The notes below the pieces were generated by a model, which searched no databases, had not been told where the DNA came from, and was given only the letters and a program-made list of their open reading frames with translations. From CAVQGZ01 sp963712175 (GTDB lineage: Bacteria; Actinomycetota; Actinomycetes; Jiangellales; Jiangellaceae), in NCBI GenBank assembly GCA_963712175.1, contig CAVQGZ010000004.1, positions 868,001 to 932,000 of the forward strand: a stretch of DNA of 64,000 nt, given 5' to 3'. Each line of letters opens with the position of its first letter. The stretch's first letter is position 1. Position numbers and translations under genes: made by a program. Positions 45,903 to 58,194 of the stretch are shown one piece after another.

Positions 45903-46681
45903 GCACGCCGACACTCCTCGCCGAGGGCGAGCTCACGGTCGAGGGCCGCGTCGTGGCCGCGTCGAACCTCACGCTGTACGCGCGGGTCGACGGGCCGGAC
46001 GGCTCGACCATGCCATGCGTGTACAAGCCTGTCTCCGGTGAGCGGCCGTTGTGGGACTTCCCCGACGGAACCCTTGCCGCCCGGGAGCGAGCAGCCTTTC
46101 TCGTGTCCGAGGCCGGCGGCTGGCATCTCGTCCCTCAGACCGTGCTGCGCGACGGACCACTGGGTCCGGGCATGTGCCAGGAGTGGGTCACTGCAGAGCA
46201 CGACGTGGACTGGGTGGCCGTCGTCGACGCCGACGACGAGGTCGCAGCCTCGTGGCTACCGGTGCTGCGTGGCCAGGACGAGTCCGGCAGAGCCGTGACC
46301 CTGGTGCACCGCGACGACCCTCGGCTCCGAGGCGTGGCCGTCCTCGATGCCGTCCTCAACAACGCCGACCGCAAGGGGGGGCATCTGCTGGCCGGCCCGA
46401 GCGGGTCGCTCGTCGGGGTGGACCACGGCCTGTGCTTCCACCGCGAGCCGAAGCTGCGCACCGTGCTGTGGGGGTGGCGAGGCCAGCCCCTCACGTCGGC
46501 GGAACGCACCCAGCTGCTCGGGCTCGCCGAGTGGCTGGACGAGGACTCGCACGAGCTCGACGACCTGCTCACCGGCACGGAGTCCGCCGCCCTGAGAACG
46601 CGCGTCGCGGCGCTGCTCGAGGTCGGCAGGCTCCCGTTCCCGAGCCGGTCCTGGCCGGCCATCCCGTGGCCGGCCATGTGA
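45899..46681 (+). CDS. SCO1664-family kinase-like protein
   Basis: A 260-residue member of a family annotated as phosphatidylinositol 3-/4-kinase-like. The kinase-type core is visible: CVYKPVSGERPLWDFPDGTL (possible ATP lysine), AVLDAVLNNADRKGGHLL (catalytic-loop-like Asp and Asn) and GVDHGLCFH (metal-binding Asp). GTG 45899 overlaps the DUF3090 stop and is preferred over a longer frame from 45824. Whether it phosphorylates protein, lipid or a small molecule is unknown. Confidence 0.83.
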   Translation: MSTPTLLAEGELTVEGRVVAASNLTLYARVDGPDGSTMPCVYKPVSGERPLWDFPDGTLAARERAAFLVSEAGGWHLVPQTVLRDGPLGPGMCQEWVTAEHDVDWVAVVDADDEVAASWLPVLRGQDESGRAVTLVHRDDPRLRGVAVLDAVLNNADRKGGHLLAGPSGSLVGVDHGLCFHREPKLRTVLWGWRGQPLTSAERTQLLGLAEWLDEDSHELDDLLTGTESAALRTRVAALLEVGRLPFPSRSWPAIPWPAM

Positions 46682-46692
46682 TCGCGACCTTC

Positions 46693-46707
46693 TAGGCTCG
46701 CCGTTGA
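46693..46707 (+). promoter_or_regulatory. Leaderless-type promoter of mshC
   Basis: TAGGCT at 46693-46698; ATG 46707 lies 8 nt on, TTG 46704 5 nt on. The ATG is preferred. Confidence 0.5.
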
Positions 46708-47942
46708 TGCAGACCTGGCCCGCGCCCGCCCGACCTGATGTGCCGGGACGCGGTCTCCCTGTGCGCCTGTTCGACACCAGCGCGAAGCGAGTGCTGCCGC
46801 TGGCTCCCGGCGACCCCGCACGGATGTACGTGTGCGGCATCACCCCCTACGACGCGACCCACCTCGGGCATGCGTTCACGTATGTGACCTTCGACCTGCT
46901 GCACCGGGCTTGGCTGGACGAAGGTCGAGCCGTTGACTACGTCCAGAACGTGACCGACATCGACGACCCGCTCCTCGAACGCGCCGTTGCCACGGGACAG
47001 GACTGGCAGGAGCTGGCCCGCCGCGAGACAGCCCTCTTCCGGGCCGACATGCAGGCACTGGGAGTGCTGCCACCGACCTGGTACGTGGGCGCAGTCGAGT
47101 CGATGGACCTCGTTGTCGCGACGGTCGCAGCCCTGCGCGAGCGCGACGCTGTCTACTCCGTCCAGGACGACCTGTACTTCGACATCGCGACCGACGCACG
47201 CTTCGGTGGCGTGGCCGGGCTGGATGCAGATCGGATGGAGGTGCTGTCCGGGCAGCGGGGGGGTGACCCGCAGCGGCCCGGCAAGCGTCACCCGCTCGAC
47301 CCGCTGCTGTGGCAGTCGGCTCGCTCCGACGAGCCGGCCTGGGACACCGCTCTGGGCCATGGGCGACCCGGCTGGCACGTGGAGTGCACAAGCATCGCCC
47401 TGGCCCACCTCGGGGAGGCGTTCGACGTTCAAGGCGGTGGCAGCGACCTGGCCTACCCCCACCACGAGATGTGTGCGTCGCTGGCGCACGTGGCCCGCGG
47501 CTCCTGGCCCTTCGCTCGCCACTACGTGCACGCGTCGATGGTCGGGCTGGACGGCGAGAAGATGTCCAAGTCGCGGGGAAACCTGGTCTTCGTGTCCCGG
47601 CTGCTCGGCGACGGGGTCCCCGGCGCGGTGATCAGGCTCGCGCTGCTGCAGCACCACTACCGAGGCGACTGGGAGTACGACGAGACCGACCTTGCAGCGG
47701 CTCAGCACCGCTACCAGAGGTGGGTGAGGGCTGTCGGTGCGAAGATGGGCCCGAGCGCCGGTCCCGTCATCGACGCAGTACGCCACGCGATCGCCGACGA
47801 CCTCGACACACCGCGCGCCCTGCGGGCTGTCGACCGGTGGGTGGACCAGGTCGGCGTGGGTAGTGGGCGCGACGGCTCAGCACCTGGGCTGGTCGCCGAT
47901 CTCGTCGACGCCCTGCTCGGCGTGCCGCTACGGACCGTCTGA
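46707..47942 (+). CDS. mshC: Cysteine:glucosaminyl-inositol ligase MshC (mycothiol)
   Basis: ATP-dependent ligase joining cysteine to GlcN-Ins, the fourth step of mycothiol synthesis. It derives from cysteinyl-tRNA synthetase: MYVCGITPYDATHLGHA has the zinc Cys and HIGH-like motif, and MVGLDGEKMSKSRGN the KMSKS loop, but the anticodon-binding domain is missing and the protein is 411 residues, as expected for MshC and shorter than CysS. Presence indicates mycothiol as the thiol buffer of this organism. The end overlaps the opposing PAC2 gene by 15 nt. Confidence 0.94.
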   Translation: MQTWPAPARPDVPGRGLPVRLFDTSAKRVLPLAPGDPARMYVCGITPYDATHLGHAFTYVTFDLLHRAWLDEGRAVDYVQNVTDIDDPLLERAVATGQDWQELARRETALFRADMQALGVLPPTWYVGAVESMDLVVATVAALRERDAVYSVQDDLYFDIATDARFGGVAGLDADRMEVLSGQRGGDPQRPGKRHPLDPLLWQSARSDEPAWDTALGHGRPGWHVECTSIALAHLGEAFDVQGGGSDLAYPHHEMCASLAHVARGSWPFARHYVHASMVGLDGEKMSKSRGNLVFVSRLLGDGVPGAVIRLALLQHHYRGDWEYDETDLAAAQHRYQRWVRAVGAKMGPSAGPVIDAVRHAIADDLDTPRALRAVDRWVDQVGVGSGRDGSAPGLVADLVDALLGVPLRTV

Positions 47943-48776
47943 CCGGCGCCGACGCAGGTACTGCTCGAACTCCGCCGCGATCGAGTCACCCGAGGCCGAC
48001 TCCAGGCGATCGGAGTCGGCCTGCGCCTCGAGCTGGTCGACGATCTCGGCCAGCTCCTCGTCCTCGTTGACCATCTCGTCCACGGCTCGCTCCCACGCCA
48101 ACGCCTCGTCCGGCAGCTCGCGCACGTCCAGCGCGGTGTCCAGGGTGTCCTCCACCCGGCGCAGCAGCGCCAGCGTTGCCTTCGGGTTCGGCGGCTGGCC
48201 GACGTAGTAGGGCACCGAGGCCCAGTACGAGACGACGGGTAGTCCCGCGGCGTCGAGGGCATCCGCCAGCACCCCGACGATGCCGGTGGGGCCGGCATAC
48301 GAAGCAGGGTCGAGGCGCAGCCGGCCGGACAGCTCGGCGCTGCCGCTGACGCCGGTCACCGGCAAGTCCCTGCGGTGCGGCGTGTCGGCCAGCAGCGCAC
48401 CGAGCAGAACGACCGCGCTGGCATCCACGGCCTCGCACGCCCGCACGATCTCCTGGGTGAAGCCGCGCCAGTGGATGCTGGGCTCGATCCCGCGGATGAG
48501 CACGACGTCACGCTCGAGACCCGGCAGACGTCCGGCGACGAGGCGGGTCGTCCGCCACTGGATCCGTCGCACGCCTTCCTCGTCGAGGCTGATCGTGGGG
48601 CGGTTGACCTGGAAGTCGTAGAAGTCCTCCGGATCGAGCTCGGCAATCTCCCGCGCGTCGCAGAGGTCGACGAGATGCGCCACCGCACTCGAAGCGGCCT
48701 CGCCAGCGTCGTTCCACCCTTCGAACGCCGCCACGACGACAGGCCGGTGCAGAGGGCGGGTGAGCGTGATCTCCAC
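47928..48776 (-). CDS. PAC2 family (proteasome-assembly-chaperone-like) protein
   Basis: A protein of 282 residues with PAC2 motifs: VVVAAFEGWNDAGEAASSAVAHL near the N-terminus, DFYDFQVNRPTI, and the VSYWASVPYYVGQPPNPKATLALL segment. Homologous to mycobacterial Rv2125 and to eukaryotic proteasome assembly chaperone 2; a role for bacterial members in proteasome assembly is not established. GTG 48776 is fixed by TAGGCT 7 nt upstream. The proteasome locus is about 13 kb away here. Confidence 0.88.
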   Translation of the reverse strand: MEITLTRPLHRPVVVAAFEGWNDAGEAASSAVAHLVDLCDAREIAELDPEDFYDFQVNRPTISLDEEGVRRIQWRTTRLVAGRLPGLERDVVLIRGIEPSIHWRGFTQEIVRACEAVDASAVVLLGALLADTPHRRDLPVTGVSGSAELSGRLRLDPASYAGPTGIVGVLADALDAAGLPVVSYWASVPYYVGQPPNPKATLALLRRVEDTLDTALDVRELPDEALAWERAVDEMVNEDEELAEIVDQLEAQADSDRLESASGDSIAAEFEQYLRRRRSDGP

Positions 48777-48783
48777 CGAAGGC

Positions 48784-48826
48784 AGCCTACGCAGTGGCAC
48801 CCCGCCCAACCGCCTACCCTGGCCTC

Positions 48827-48829
<3 letters not shown>
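48784..48829. promoter_or_regulatory. Divergent leaderless promoters of PAC2 and metH
   Basis: TAGGCT on the minus strand (48789-48784) ends 7 nt before the PAC2 GTG; TACCCT on the plus strand (48815-48820) ends 6 nt before the metH GTG at 48827. Both genes share a 50-bp intergenic region. Confidence 0.6.
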
Positions 48830-52322
<3,493 letters not shown>

Positions 52323-52329
52323 CGTGCCG

Positions 52330-53007
52330 GTGAGCGACGTGGGCGACATGGCCGTGCTCTTCGACATGGACGGACTGCTCGTGGACAGCGAACCAGCCTG
52401 GTTCGAGGTGGAGTCCGACGTGTTTGCCAGGCTCCAGGCGCCCCGGCCGTGGTCGCACGCGGACGGCCGCCGGCTGGTCGGCCAGGAACTGACGGTCTCG
52501 GCAGCGGAGATGGTGCGACTCGCCGACAGCGACCGAGCGGCCGAGGAGGTGGCCGACTGGTTCGTCGACGGGATGGCCGAACGCATGGCCGACGGCGTGA
52601 CGTGGAAGCCCGGGGCCGTGCGGCTGCTCGGCGAGCTCCGAACCCACGGCATTCGGACGGGCCTGGTGTCCTCCTCCTACCGTCGACTGGTCGACGTGGT
52701 GCTCGCCCAGCTCCCGCGAGACACGTTCGCGGTCAGCCTGGCCGGCGACGAGGTCGTCCGGGGCAAGCCGGACCCCGAGCCGTACCTGCGTGCCCTGGCG
52801 CTGCTGGAGTGCCCCCCGGCCAGAGCGGTCGTGCTGGAGGACTCCCCGGCCGGCGCGACGGCGGCGGCCGCTGCTGGATGCACCGTTGTCCTCGTGCCTG
52901 ATCTCGCCGAGCTTCCCGCCGAGCACGGCTGGCTGGAGGTTGCCGGCCTGTCCGAGGTGACCCTCGCATGGCTGCGAGGACTACTACTCGGTGGAGATCG
53001 CCGCTAG
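52330..53007 (+). CDS. HAD-superfamily phosphatase (beta-phosphoglucomutase-like)
   Basis: Haloacid-dehalogenase hydrolase, subfamily with a helical cap. Motif I is LFDMDGLLVDSEP with the nucleophile Asp, motif II GLVSSSYRR, motif III/IV RGKPDPEPY and VLEDSPAGATAAAAAGC. The substrate is unknown. Starts at GTG 52324, GTG 52330 or ATG 52348 are all possible; I use 52330. It begins right after metH, as in mycobacteria, and its end overlaps the opposing permease gene by 24 nt. Confidence 0.87.
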   Translation: MSDVGDMAVLFDMDGLLVDSEPAWFEVESDVFARLQAPRPWSHADGRRLVGQELTVSAAEMVRLADSDRAAEEVADWFVDGMAERMADGVTWKPGAVRLLGELRTHGIRTGLVSSSYRRLVDVVLAQLPRDTFAVSLAGDEVVRGKPDPEPYLRALALLECPPARAVVLEDSPAGATAAAAAGCTVVLVPDLAELPAEHGWLEVAGLSEVTLAWLRGLLLGGDRR

Positions 53008-55563
53008 CACGTCGAGATTGGCGGCTCGCCGGGCTGGGATGATCGCCGCCAGGACGCCGACGAGAGCGGACACGACCAGAACCACGGCGATGAGCGTCCA
53101 CGGGATGCCCAGCTCGGTGATGCCGTCATCGGCCAACGTCTGCTGGATCGTGACCCCGAAGAGCAGGCCGAGCCCGACGCCCAGGAAGGCACCGAACAGC
53201 GCGATGATCAGCGCCTCGATGCGGACGACACGGCGCACCTGCCCACGACCGGTGCCCACGGCGCGGAGCAGGCCGATCTCGCGGGTCCGCTCCAGAACCG
53301 AGAGCAGCAGCGTGTTCACGATCCCGAGGACCGCGATGACGACGGCCACGGCGAGAAGCATGTAGAGGATGCTGAGCAACTGGTTGACCTGGGCCCTGAT
53401 CTGGTCGGAGAACTCGCTCTGGTCGAGCAGCGAGACGACCGGATAGGCCTCCAGTGCTGCGTCCAGCTCCGGCCGCAGGTCCTTGGCAGCGACCTGGTCG
53501 GCCGCGTTGAGGTAGATGGTGATGTCTTGGTTCGCTAGCCCCAGGTCGGCGAGCTCGCCACGGTCGACGACGACACCGGTGAGCTGACCGGCATTCCCGA
53601 TGACCGCCCCGACCTCGTACTCCCGGGTCCCGGTCGGCCAGACGACGGTGATGGTGTCGCCGAGAGCCAGGCCCTGCGTCTCGGCTGTCCCGGTGTCGAC
53701 GGCCGCCGCCCCGTCGACGAGCGAGGCCAGGTCGCCTTCGACGATGTCCAGAGCGAGCACCGCCTCGATGGTGCTCGGGTCGATCCCCGTCGCCTGGACC
53801 GTGTCCGGTCCGAACTCACCTTGCGCCGGCGCCTCGGCATCGGCTCCGAGCCCGATCGCGCTGCTGCCCAGTCGGGCGACGATCCCGACGCCCGGCACGT
53901 CTTCCAGGACGTCACCGACCTCCGGGGAGAAGGGCTGGAAGGAGGTGCCGCTGACGATGAAGTCGGCCCGCAGCGCCGCGGAGATCGTCGCATCGATCGA
54001 CCTCGTTGCCGACGACCCCAGCACCCCGATCATGGTCACCAGGGCGAGCCCGATCATCAGGGCGCCGGCGGTAGCCGAGGTGCGACGGCGGTCGCGCTGG
54101 GTGTTGCGCACGGCCAGGCGTCCGACTGTGGTGCCCATGAACGGTAGGCCGAGCACTCCGGTCACCGTCCCGCCGATGACCGCGGACAGCAGGGCGACAC
54201 CGACGAACACGAGCAGGATGCCCAGCCCGACGTAGATGAGGGGCGCTGCCACGTCGGCGACCAGCCCGAGCACCAGGAGCCCAGCTCCCAGCAGTGACAC
54301 CACGCTGCCGGAGACGGTGCGGCGCCGCAGCGACCGGGCGGGCAGCACGACGTCGTCCCGCAACGCTGCCATCGGCGGCACCCGCCCGGCACGCCGGGCG
54401 GGGAAGTAGGCGGCAGCCATGGTCAATCCCACTCCGATGAGCACAGCCACGACCACTGTCCTCGGGAGGACGACGAGGCCGCCTGCCGGGATGTCAAGGC
54501 CGAGCGCGGCGAACAGCCCACGCAGGCCCATCGCCAGCAGGATGCCGAGCAGCAGACCGACGACGCCGCCGGTCAGACCGACGAGGAAAGCCTCCGCCAG
54601 AACAGATCGGCTGACCTGCCGACGGCTCGCCCCGACGGCACGCAGAAGCGCCAGCTCCCGAGTGCGCCGGGCGATGAGCACGCTGAACGTGTTGACGATG
54701 ATGAAGGCTCCGACGAACAACGCCACACCGGCGAACACCAGCAGGAACGTCGTGAAGAAGGTGAGTCCCTCATTCACCTGGGCCGCGGCCTGGTCCTCCA
54801 GCTCCTCGCCGGTCTGCACCTGCACCGGACCGACGGCGGAGCCGGCGAAGGCCCGCTCCGCCCGATCGGCGATCTCGTCCTGGCTGACCCCTTCTTCGGC
54901 GATCGCCTGCACGGCGGTCCAACGTCCGTCGTCGACGAGGAGCGTCTGTGCCTCGGAGGCCTCGAAGGCGGTGACCGTGGCCCCAGCCAGGCTGCCGCTC
55001 GCGCCGTACTGGAACACCCCCACGAGGTCTGCCTCGACGGTCGGACCAGGCGTGAGCACCCGCACCACGTCACCGACGGCGAAGCCCCCGGACTCGAACG
55101 ACTGCAGGTCGATCGCGATCTCCTCGGCGCTCTCCGGTCCGCGACCCTCCACGAGCCGAAGCGGCGACAGGTCTTCGTCGGACAGCCAGGCGACTCCGAG
55201 TGACGGTGGCCCGAACGACCCCACCGCCTCCCCGTCGGCGCCGATGAGTGTCACTCCCGTGACCTGGACGCTGCCGCCGCTCTTGGCGACGCCCTCGACA
55301 TCCGCGAGCACCTCGACTGCCTCCGGCGGCAGGCCCGCCTCGATCGCTTCCTGCGGCGCTGCCGAATCAGGCTGCGTCCCGGCAGCGGGAGTGACCACCA
55401 CGTCGGGCTGCGAGGCATCGAAGAGGTCGGTGAACGTGCGCTGCAAGGTGTCGGTGAACACGTAGGTGCCCGCGACGAAGGCGACTCCCACCACAACGGC
55501 CAACGTGGACAGCACCAAGCGCCCCTTGTGCGCCAGGGCCGTCCGCAGAGCGGCGCGCAGCAC
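52984..55563 (-). CDS. FtsX-like ABC transporter permease
   Basis: An 859-residue permease of the MacB/LolE superfamily with duplicated FtsX domains: N-terminal helix (RLVLSTLAVVVGVAFVAGTY), a periplasmic-type domain of about 220 residues, three helices including ALLRAVGASRRQVSRSVL, a middle set, a second soluble domain, and a C-terminal FtsX set with EIGLLRAVGTGRGQVRRVV. The duplicated 'RAVG' coupling segments contact the ATPase. GTG 55563 sits one base after the ATPase stop. Such pairs export peptides or lipoproteins or transmit force; the substrate is unknown. Confidence 0.9.
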   Translation of the reverse strand: MLRAALRTALAHKGRLVLSTLAVVVGVAFVAGTYVFTDTLQRTFTDLFDASQPDVVVTPAAGTQPDSAAPQEAIEAGLPPEAVEVLADVEGVAKSGGSVQVTGVTLIGADGEAVGSFGPPSLGVAWLSDEDLSPLRLVEGRGPESAEEIAIDLQSFESGGFAVGDVVRVLTPGPTVEADLVGVFQYGASGSLAGATVTAFEASEAQTLLVDDGRWTAVQAIAEEGVSQDEIADRAERAFAGSAVGPVQVQTGEELEDQAAAQVNEGLTFFTTFLLVFAGVALFVGAFIIVNTFSVLIARRTRELALLRAVGASRRQVSRSVLAEAFLVGLTGGVVGLLLGILLAMGLRGLFAALGLDIPAGGLVVLPRTVVVAVLIGVGLTMAAAYFPARRAGRVPPMAALRDDVVLPARSLRRRTVSGSVVSLLGAGLLVLGLVADVAAPLIYVGLGILLVFVGVALLSAVIGGTVTGVLGLPFMGTTVGRLAVRNTQRDRRRTSATAGALMIGLALVTMIGVLGSSATRSIDATISAALRADFIVSGTSFQPFSPEVGDVLEDVPGVGIVARLGSSAIGLGADAEAPAQGEFGPDTVQATGIDPSTIEAVLALDIVEGDLASLVDGAAAVDTGTAETQGLALGDTITVVWPTGTREYEVGAVIGNAGQLTGVVVDRGELADLGLANQDITIYLNAADQVAAKDLRPELDAALEAYPVVSLLDQSEFSDQIRAQVNQLLSILYMLLAVAVVIAVLGIVNTLLLSVLERTREIGLLRAVGTGRGQVRRVVRIEALIIALFGAFLGVGLGLLFGVTIQQTLADDGITELGIPWTLIAVVLVVSALVGVLAAIIPARRAANLDVLAAISTE

Positions 55564-55564
55564 C

Positions 55565-56317
55565 TCAGCCGCCGTGCATCGGGTCGAGGTGCTTCATCCG
55601 GTCCAGCACGCTGTCGGCGGTCGGGTCGGCCATCTCGTCCACGATCTGCCCGTCGGCGAGGAAGATCACCCGATCGGCGTAGGCGGCAGCCGAGGCCTCG
55701 TGGGTGACCATGACCACGGCCTGTCCGTAGTCGTCCACCGAGCGGCGCAGGAGTCCGAGCACCTCGGTCCCCGAACGAGAGTCGAGGTTACCGGTGGGCT
55801 CGTCAGCGAAGACGATGTCGGGGCGGGTCACCAACGCCCGGGCGCAGGCGACGCGCTGCTGCTGTCCACCGGACAACTGGCTCGGGCGATGGTCGAGCCG
55901 GTCAGCCAACCGGATCGCGTCGACGATCGTCGTCATCCACTCCTGGTCCACTGGACGTCCGGCGATGTCGAGCGGCAGCGTGATGTTCTCCTCCGCCGAC
56001 AGGGTCGGCACCAGGTTGAACGCCTGGAACACGAAGCCGACACGGTCTCGACGCAGCCGGGTCAGGTCGTCGTCGGACAGCGCGGTGAGGTTGTGCTCAC
56101 CCAGTCGCGCCTCGCCGGTCGTGGCCGTGTCGAGCCCGGCCATGCAGTGCATCAGCGTCGACTTGCCGGACCCCGACGGGCCCATGATCGCGGTGAACTG
56201 CGCAGCTGCGAAGCCGACGGAGATCCCGTCGATGGCACGCACCTCGGTACTGCCATCGCCGTACACCTTCACCAGGTCGACGGCCTCGGCGACAAGGCCG
56301 GCGGGGGAGTGATCCAT
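55565..56317 (-). CDS. ABC transporter ATPase (LolD/MacB type)
   Basis: Nucleotide-binding subunit for the following permease. Walker A is GPSGSGKST (about residues 46-54), Q-loop VFQAFNLVPTLSAEENI, signature LSGGQQQRVACARAL, Walker B VFADEPTGNLD and the switch His in VTHEA. The 250-residue size is typical. The ATG follows TACGCT by 7 nt. The two genes form a complete importer-independent ABC unit with no visible periplasmic partner nearby. Confidence 0.94.
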   Translation of the reverse strand: MDHSPAGLVAEAVDLVKVYGDGSTEVRAIDGISVGFAAAQFTAIMGPSGSGKSTLMHCMAGLDTATTGEARLGEHNLTALSDDDLTRLRRDRVGFVFQAFNLVPTLSAEENITLPLDIAGRPVDQEWMTTIVDAIRLADRLDHRPSQLSGGQQQRVACARALVTRPDIVFADEPTGNLDSRSGTEVLGLLRRSVDDYGQAVVMVTHEASAAAYADRVIFLADGQIVDEMADPTADSVLDRMKHLDPMHGG

Positions 56318-56324
56318 GGGGACG

Positions 56325-56330
56325 AGCGTA
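56325..56330 (-). promoter_or_regulatory. Leaderless-type -10 of the ABC operon
   Basis: TACGCT on the minus strand ends 7 nt before the ATG at 56317. Confidence 0.5.
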
Positions 56331-56359
56331 GGCTCCGCGGCCCACGGGGGTTGGACGGG

Positions 56360-57166
56360 CTAGTGCTCCTCGATGTCGTCCGGGTAGTCCGGCGGCGTGC
56401 CTCCCCAGGCCGGACACAGGGCCTGATGGGGGCACCAGTCGCAGAGCCGGCTCGTGCTCGCTCGGAAGTCGCGGGACTCGCGGGCCCGCATGATCGCCGT
56501 CGCCAACGCTCGCAAGGTCTTCTCCAGCGCCAGCAGGTCACTCTCGTGGGGAGTCAGGCGCACGACCTGCGCGTCGCTGAGGTAGATCAGCTGCAGCAGG
56601 GCAGGCAGCTGGCCTCGCGCCCGCCAGAGCAGCAGCGCGTACACCCGAAGCTGGAACAGCGCGCGCTGCTCGAACAGCGGGTTGGGCGCCTTGCCGCTCT
56701 TGTAGTCCACGACCCTGACCTCGCCGGTGGGCGCGATGTCGACCCGGTCGATGATGCCCTTGACCTGGGTGACCTCGTCGAGCTGCACCTCGAGCAGGAG
56801 CTCACGGTCGGCGGGCTCGAGCCGCTGAGGGTTCTCGAGGCGGAAGTACGTGTCCAGCAACGCCGATACGTCGGCCAGCCAGCCGTCGACCTCCGCCGGA
56901 GTCGTCCCGACCAGCTCTGCGAGCTCGGGCTCCTCGACGACCATGTGCTGCCACTGGGAGGCTGCCAGGCCGTGGGCGTGCTCGATCGTCCGCTGATCGG
57001 CCGGGACGTCGAACAGCCTCTCGAGCACCGAGTGCACAAGGGTCCCACGCACGGCGTCACGGCTCGGCGGCTCCGGCAGCCGGTCGATGGCGCGGAACCT
57101 GTACAGGAGCGGACACGTCTTGAAGTCCGAGACACGCGACGGCGACAACGACAGCGGTGCGCTCAT
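56360..57166 (-). CDS. RecB-family PD-(D/E)XK nuclease with iron-sulfur cysteines
   Basis: A 268-residue single-domain nuclease related to the RecB/AddB/Cas4 nuclease fold (mycobacterial Rv2119 position). The catalytic core is GIIDRVD and VRVVDYKSGK. Four cysteines have the AddB/Cas4 spacing for a [4Fe-4S] cluster: one in DFKTCPLLY near the N-terminus and three in CDWCPHQALC near the C-terminus. There is no helicase domain. ATG 57166 (MSAPLSLSPSRVSDF) is chosen because TATGGT lies 7 nt upstream; ORF extension to 57196 is unlikely. A role in DNA repair is inferred from family only. Confidence 0.9.
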   Translation of the reverse strand: MSAPLSLSPSRVSDFKTCPLLYRFRAIDRLPEPPSRDAVRGTLVHSVLERLFDVPADQRTIEHAHGLAASQWQHMVVEEPELAELVGTTPAEVDGWLADVSALLDTYFRLENPQRLEPADRELLLEVQLDEVTQVKGIIDRVDIAPTGEVRVVDYKSGKAPNPLFEQRALFQLRVYALLLWRARGQLPALLQLIYLSDAQVVRLTPHESDLLALEKTLRALATAIMRARESRDFRASTSRLCDWCPHQALCPAWGGTPPDYPDDIEEH

Positions 57167-57173
57167 GGCGCGC

Positions 57174-57210
57174 ACCATAGGCACCGGGTCCGACACTGCT
57201 CGCCTAGCCT
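57174..57210. promoter_or_regulatory. Divergent promoters of the nuclease and trmI
   Basis: TATGGT on the minus strand (57179-57174) ends 7 nt before the nuclease ATG; TAGCCT on the plus strand (57205-57210) ends 6 nt before the trmI GTG. Both are leaderless in form. Confidence 0.6.
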
Positions 57211-57216
57211 TGCCGG

Positions 57217-58152
57217 GTGACCGACCGCGAGCCCCCGCTGGTACGCCGTGGCCCCTTCGCGGCGGGCGACCGCGTCCAGCTGAGCGACCGCAAGGGGCGC
57301 AAGCACACGGTCTGGCTCACCCCGGGCAAGATCTTCCACACCCATCACGGGCAGATCGCCCACGACGACCTGCTCGGACGGCCCGAGGGCAGCGTGGTCA
57401 GCTCCAGCAGCGGAGCCGGGTACCTGGCCCTTCGGCCCACGCTCTCGGACGTGACCCTGGCCATGCCCCGAGGCGCAACCGTCGTCTACCCCAAGGATGC
57501 AGCGGCGGTCCTCGGCGTCGCAGACATCGGTCCGGGGCTCACCGTGGTCGAGGCCGGCGCGGGGTCGGGGGCCCTGACGATGTGGCTGCTGCGCGCGGTC
57601 GGGGCCGACGGTGCTGTGCACTCCTACGAGAGACGTGACGACTTCGCCGACGTGGCCACCAGCAACGTTCAGCGATACTTCGGGCAGCACCCGCCTCAGT
57701 GGACGATCGTCGTCGGAGACCTGGCCGAGCAGCTGCCGGTCCGACACGAGCCCGGGAGCGTCGACCGGGTCGTCCTCGACATGCTGGCCCCCTGGGAGTG
57801 CCTGGCACCGGTGGCCGATGCCGTGGTGCCCGGCGGGATCGTGTGTGCCTACCTCGCGACCACGACTCAGATGTCGCGGCTCGTGGAGACCGCGCGCGCG
57901 TCGGGGGCCTTCACCGAGCCACAGGCCAGCGAGACGATGCTGCGCACGTGGCACGTCGAGGGCCTGTCCGTGCGGCCCGACCATCGGATGGTGGGGCACA
58001 CCGGCTTTCTCGTGACGATGCGCCGACTGGCGCCCGGAGCCGTACCTCCGGCACGTCACCGCCGACCCGCGCCGGGTGCCTACGGCGAGGACTGGACGCC
58101 CCCCGATAGGGCCGAAGCGCGCCGCGGTGGCTCGCCGGAGGCAGGCAGGTAG
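57217..58152 (+). CDS. trmI: tRNA (adenine-58 N1) methyltransferase TrmI
   Basis: SAM-dependent enzyme methylating A58 in the T loop of tRNA; homotetramer in bacteria. The N-terminal beta domain (GDRVQLSDRKGRKHTVWL) is followed by the Rossmann domain with SAM motif VVEAGAGSGALTMWLLRA near residues 111-128 and DMLAPWE. 311 residues. Directly upstream of the proteasome genes, the mycobacterial (Rv2118c) arrangement, but no functional link is known. Confidence 0.94.
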   Translation: MTDREPPLVRRGPFAAGDRVQLSDRKGRKHTVWLTPGKIFHTHHGQIAHDDLLGRPEGSVVSSSSGAGYLALRPTLSDVTLAMPRGATVVYPKDAAAVLGVADIGPGLTVVEAGAGSGALTMWLLRAVGADGAVHSYERRDDFADVATSNVQRYFGQHPPQWTIVVGDLAEQLPVRHEPGSVDRVVLDMLAPWECLAPVADAVVPGGIVCAYLATTTQMSRLVETARASGAFTEPQASETMLRTWHVEGLSVRPDHRMVGHTGFLVTMRRLAPGAVPPARHRRPAPGAYGEDWTPPDRAEARRGGSPEAGR

Positions 58153-58186
58153 GGTCGGAAGAGGCGATGGCGAGACGAGCTGGAGG
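58150..58186 (+). promoter_or_regulatory. Promoter and ribosome site of the proteasome operon
   Basis: TAGGGT at 58150-58155 predicts a start near 58162; GGAGG at 58182-58186 lies 8 nt before ATG 58195. Unlike its neighbours this gene has an ordinary leader of about 33 nt. Confidence 0.55.
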
Positions 58187-58194
58187 TGGACGCC

